Origin: Streptomyces griseorubiginosus
Lineage (GTDB): Bacteria > Actinomycetota > Actinomycetes > Streptomycetales > Streptomycetaceae
NCBI RefSeq assembly: GCF_017614965.1
Contig: NZ_WVUG01000033.1
Coordinates: forward strand, 1-46,891
DNA: 46,891 nt
Reading direction: 5' to 3'
This document shows, one piece after another, positions 45,842-46,891 of the stretch (position 1 is its first letter; every line of letters starts with the position of its first letter). Position numbers and translations under genes: made by a program. A model generated the notes under the pieces. The model saw only the letters and a list, made by a program, of their open reading frames with translations. It was not told the DNA's origin and made no database searches.

Positions 45842-46291
45842 TCACTTCCAGAGGAAGAGACTGTCGCCGGCCTTCACTTCGCCGCTGTCACGAAGATCGG
45901 AGAGAGCTTCCGCCGTGGCTTCCAGCGCCACGACCGGGCACACCGCTGACTTGCCGGCGGCCTCGACGGCGGCCGGGTTCCAGCGCACGACACCCTGACC
46001 GCGGGTGACGGTGTCCCCCTTGTTCACGAGCAGCTCGAAACCCTCGCCGTTGAGCTGCACGGTGTCGATGCCGAGGTGGGTGAGGACGCCGTGCCCCTGC
46101 TCGTCGACCACGACGAAGGCATGCGGATGGAGGGAGACGATGACCCCGTCCACGGGGGCGACGGCCTCGGAGGGCTCACGGACAGGGTCGATGGCGGTGC
46201 CCGGGCCGACCATGGCCCCGGAGAAGACCGGATCAGGCACTGCCGCCAGTCCGATGGCGCGTCCGGCCAGCGGGGACGTCACGGTGGTCAT
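45842..46291 (-). CDS. crr: PTS EIIA component (Crr, glucose-type)
   Basis: This encodes 149 residues from ATG 46291 behind CGGGAGG. The phosphorylated His is in LTHLGIDTVQL (His72), with the supporting HPHAF (His57) and the conserved GxGVAIDP-type loop seen as GPGTAIDP. EIIA accepts phosphate from HPr and passes it to sugar-specific EIIB. In streptomycetes it serves N-acetylglucosamine uptake rather than glucose. It is the first gene of a leftward crr-ptsI unit with a DasR dre site about 116 bases upstream of the start. Confidence 0.97.
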   Translation of the reverse strand: MTTVTSPLAGRAIGLAAVPDPVFSGAMVGPGTAIDPVREPSEAVAPVDGVIVSLHPHAFVVVDEQGHGVLTHLGIDTVQLNGEGFELLVNKGDTVTRGQGVVRWNPAAVEAAGKSAVCPVVALEATAEALSDLRDSGEVKAGDSLFLWK

Positions 46292-46406
46292 GGGAAGCCT
46301 CCCGGAGTGGAGTTGCATACAGGGGCCGTCACTGTCCGTCCCTGACGGCACGCTGTGCAGCAGCGTATGTCAGACGAAGTGACGGTTCCGCATGAAGGTA
46401 CCGGGT

Positions 46407-46422
46407 AGAGGTCTAGACCACC
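46407..46422. promoter_or_regulatory. DasR dre site upstream of crr-ptsI
   Basis: AGAGGTCTAGACCACC matches the dre consensus (ASTGGTCTAGACCAST) at 14 of 16 positions, with a perfect GGTCTAGACC core. It is about 116 bases upstream of crr. DasR, a GntR-type GlcNAc-responsive repressor, controls PTS genes in Streptomyces. Confidence 0.85.
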
Positions 46423-46434
46423 AACCCTATCGAT

Positions 46435-46464
46435 TTGCACGCCCTTCGAGGCCCCGTGTACAGT
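46435..46464 (+). promoter_or_regulatory. Candidate rRNA operon promoter
   Basis: TTGCAC (46435-46440) and TACAGT (46459-46464) are separated by 18 bases and fit a primary-sigma-factor promoter reading toward the 16S gene, about 385 bases upstream. Streptomyces rRNA operons usually have several tandem promoters; another -10-like TAGAGT occurs at 46598-46603 with no clear -35. Confidence 0.5.
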
Positions 46465-46849
46465 CGTACTCCTGCTTGAGGCCGAGCGACGCGAACGAGC
46501 GCGCTTGATCAGCAGTAACCAAACTCGTCAGATCCTATCTCGGGGTCGCCTTCTGCATGCCCGCAGGAGAGTGGTCAGGGGGACGGAAAAACGCTGATAG
46601 AGTTTGGAACACCGAAGGGAAGCGCCCGGAGGAAAGCCCGGAAGGGTGAGTACGAAGGAAGCGTCCGTTCCTTGAGAACTCAACAGCGTGCCAAAAATCA
46701 ACGCCAGATATGTTGATACCCCGTTCCCGGCCGGTTTCGGTCCGGGGCGAGGTTCCTTTGAAACAAACACAGCGAGGACGCTGTGAACCACTGGATCATT
46801 CCTCCGGTGGTTCCGCTCTCGTGGTGTTGCTCCCGATCACGGGAAAACA
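46465..46849 (+). promoter_or_regulatory. rRNA leader (pre-16S) region
   Basis: No protein gene is supported here; the one open frame on the minus strand is a shadow. From about 46668 on, the stretch CCTTGAGAACTCAACAGCG, then ATCAACGCCAGATATGTTGATACC, matches the conserved leader seen before Streptomyces 16S genes and probably carries antitermination and RNase processing elements. ATCAAC (46687-46692) and its complement GTTGAT (46713-46718) can pair. Confidence 0.7.
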
Positions 46850-46891
46850 TTCACGGAGAGTTTGATCCTGGCTCAGGACGAACGCTGGCGG
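46850..46891 (+). rRNA. 16S ribosomal RNA, 5' end (partial)
   Basis: The last 42 bases contain TTCACGGAGAGTTTGATCCT followed by GGCTCAGGACGAACGCTGGCGG, the universal 16S 5' end in its actinobacterial form. The gene continues beyond the window on the plus strand. The exact mature 5' end is set by processing and may differ by a few bases. Confidence 0.97.

Noticed and set aside
46528..46791. Minus-strand 87-codon frame upstream of the 16S gene
   Set aside because: It overlaps the conserved rRNA leader and shows no coding character.

Overview
The window is high-GC (roughly 70 % or more) actinobacterial chromosome and almost certainly Streptomyces. It shows the third-position GC bias that creates long antisense shadow frames, many GTG starts and ATGA/GTGA operon overlaps, a four-gene conservon (cvnABCD) signalling operon, a crr-ptsI operon with a DasR-type dre site, and at the right edge the leader and first bases of a 16S rRNA gene. 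No tRNA, IS element, CRISPR array or prophage was seen. The content reads as ordinary core or near-core chromosome with several unstudied operons.

Layout, left to right. (1) 1-1718, leftward: a truncated FtsK/TraB-like membrane ATPase and a 75-residue membrane protein. (2) 1944-7375, rightward: an ankyrin protein, a short candidate leader peptide with palindromes, a HEAT-like repeat protein, then an overlapping trio of two GT4 glycosyltransferases and an SGNH hydrolase. (3) 7495-11926, leftward: an overlapping operon for an MFS permease, a DUF1445 (putative D-glutamate cyclase) protein and the three-subunit 5-oxoprolinase PxpABC. A FadR-type regulator diverges from it, with a perfect palindrome between them. 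(4) 12904-20014: a three-gene SMC/condensin-like operon (kleisin-like, small winged-helix-like, 1541-residue ABC coiled-coil protein) that resembles MukFEB/JetABC but has no JetD nuclease beside it. (5) 21044-29032: a conservon in which a HyuA-HyuB fused ATP-dependent 5-oxoprolinase is inserted between cvnC and cvnD. The window therefore encodes two unrelated 5-oxoprolinase systems. (6) 29110-32676, leftward: glpK with an overlapping 49-codon upstream frame, and an EAL-CBS-GGDEF protein with a degenerate EAL active site. (7) 32811-35915: a DUF35/thiolase-like pair (Ltp2/ChsH2 type), a secreted VanX-like dipeptidase and a zinc-ribbon Nudix hydrolase. (8) 35906-43108: a GH31 glycosidase, acetoacetyl-CoA synthetase, a MocR-type regulator and a divergent MFS exporter. 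(9) 43131-46891: an unknown conserved protein, ptsI and crr (leftward), then the rRNA promoter and leader region.

The most interesting units are the JetD-less condensin-like operon and the conservon carrying a 5-oxoprolinase. Alongside the PxpABC operon, the latter suggests an unusual investment in 5-oxoproline (pyroglutamate) handling. Functions are inferred from motifs and context only; no database search was possible.
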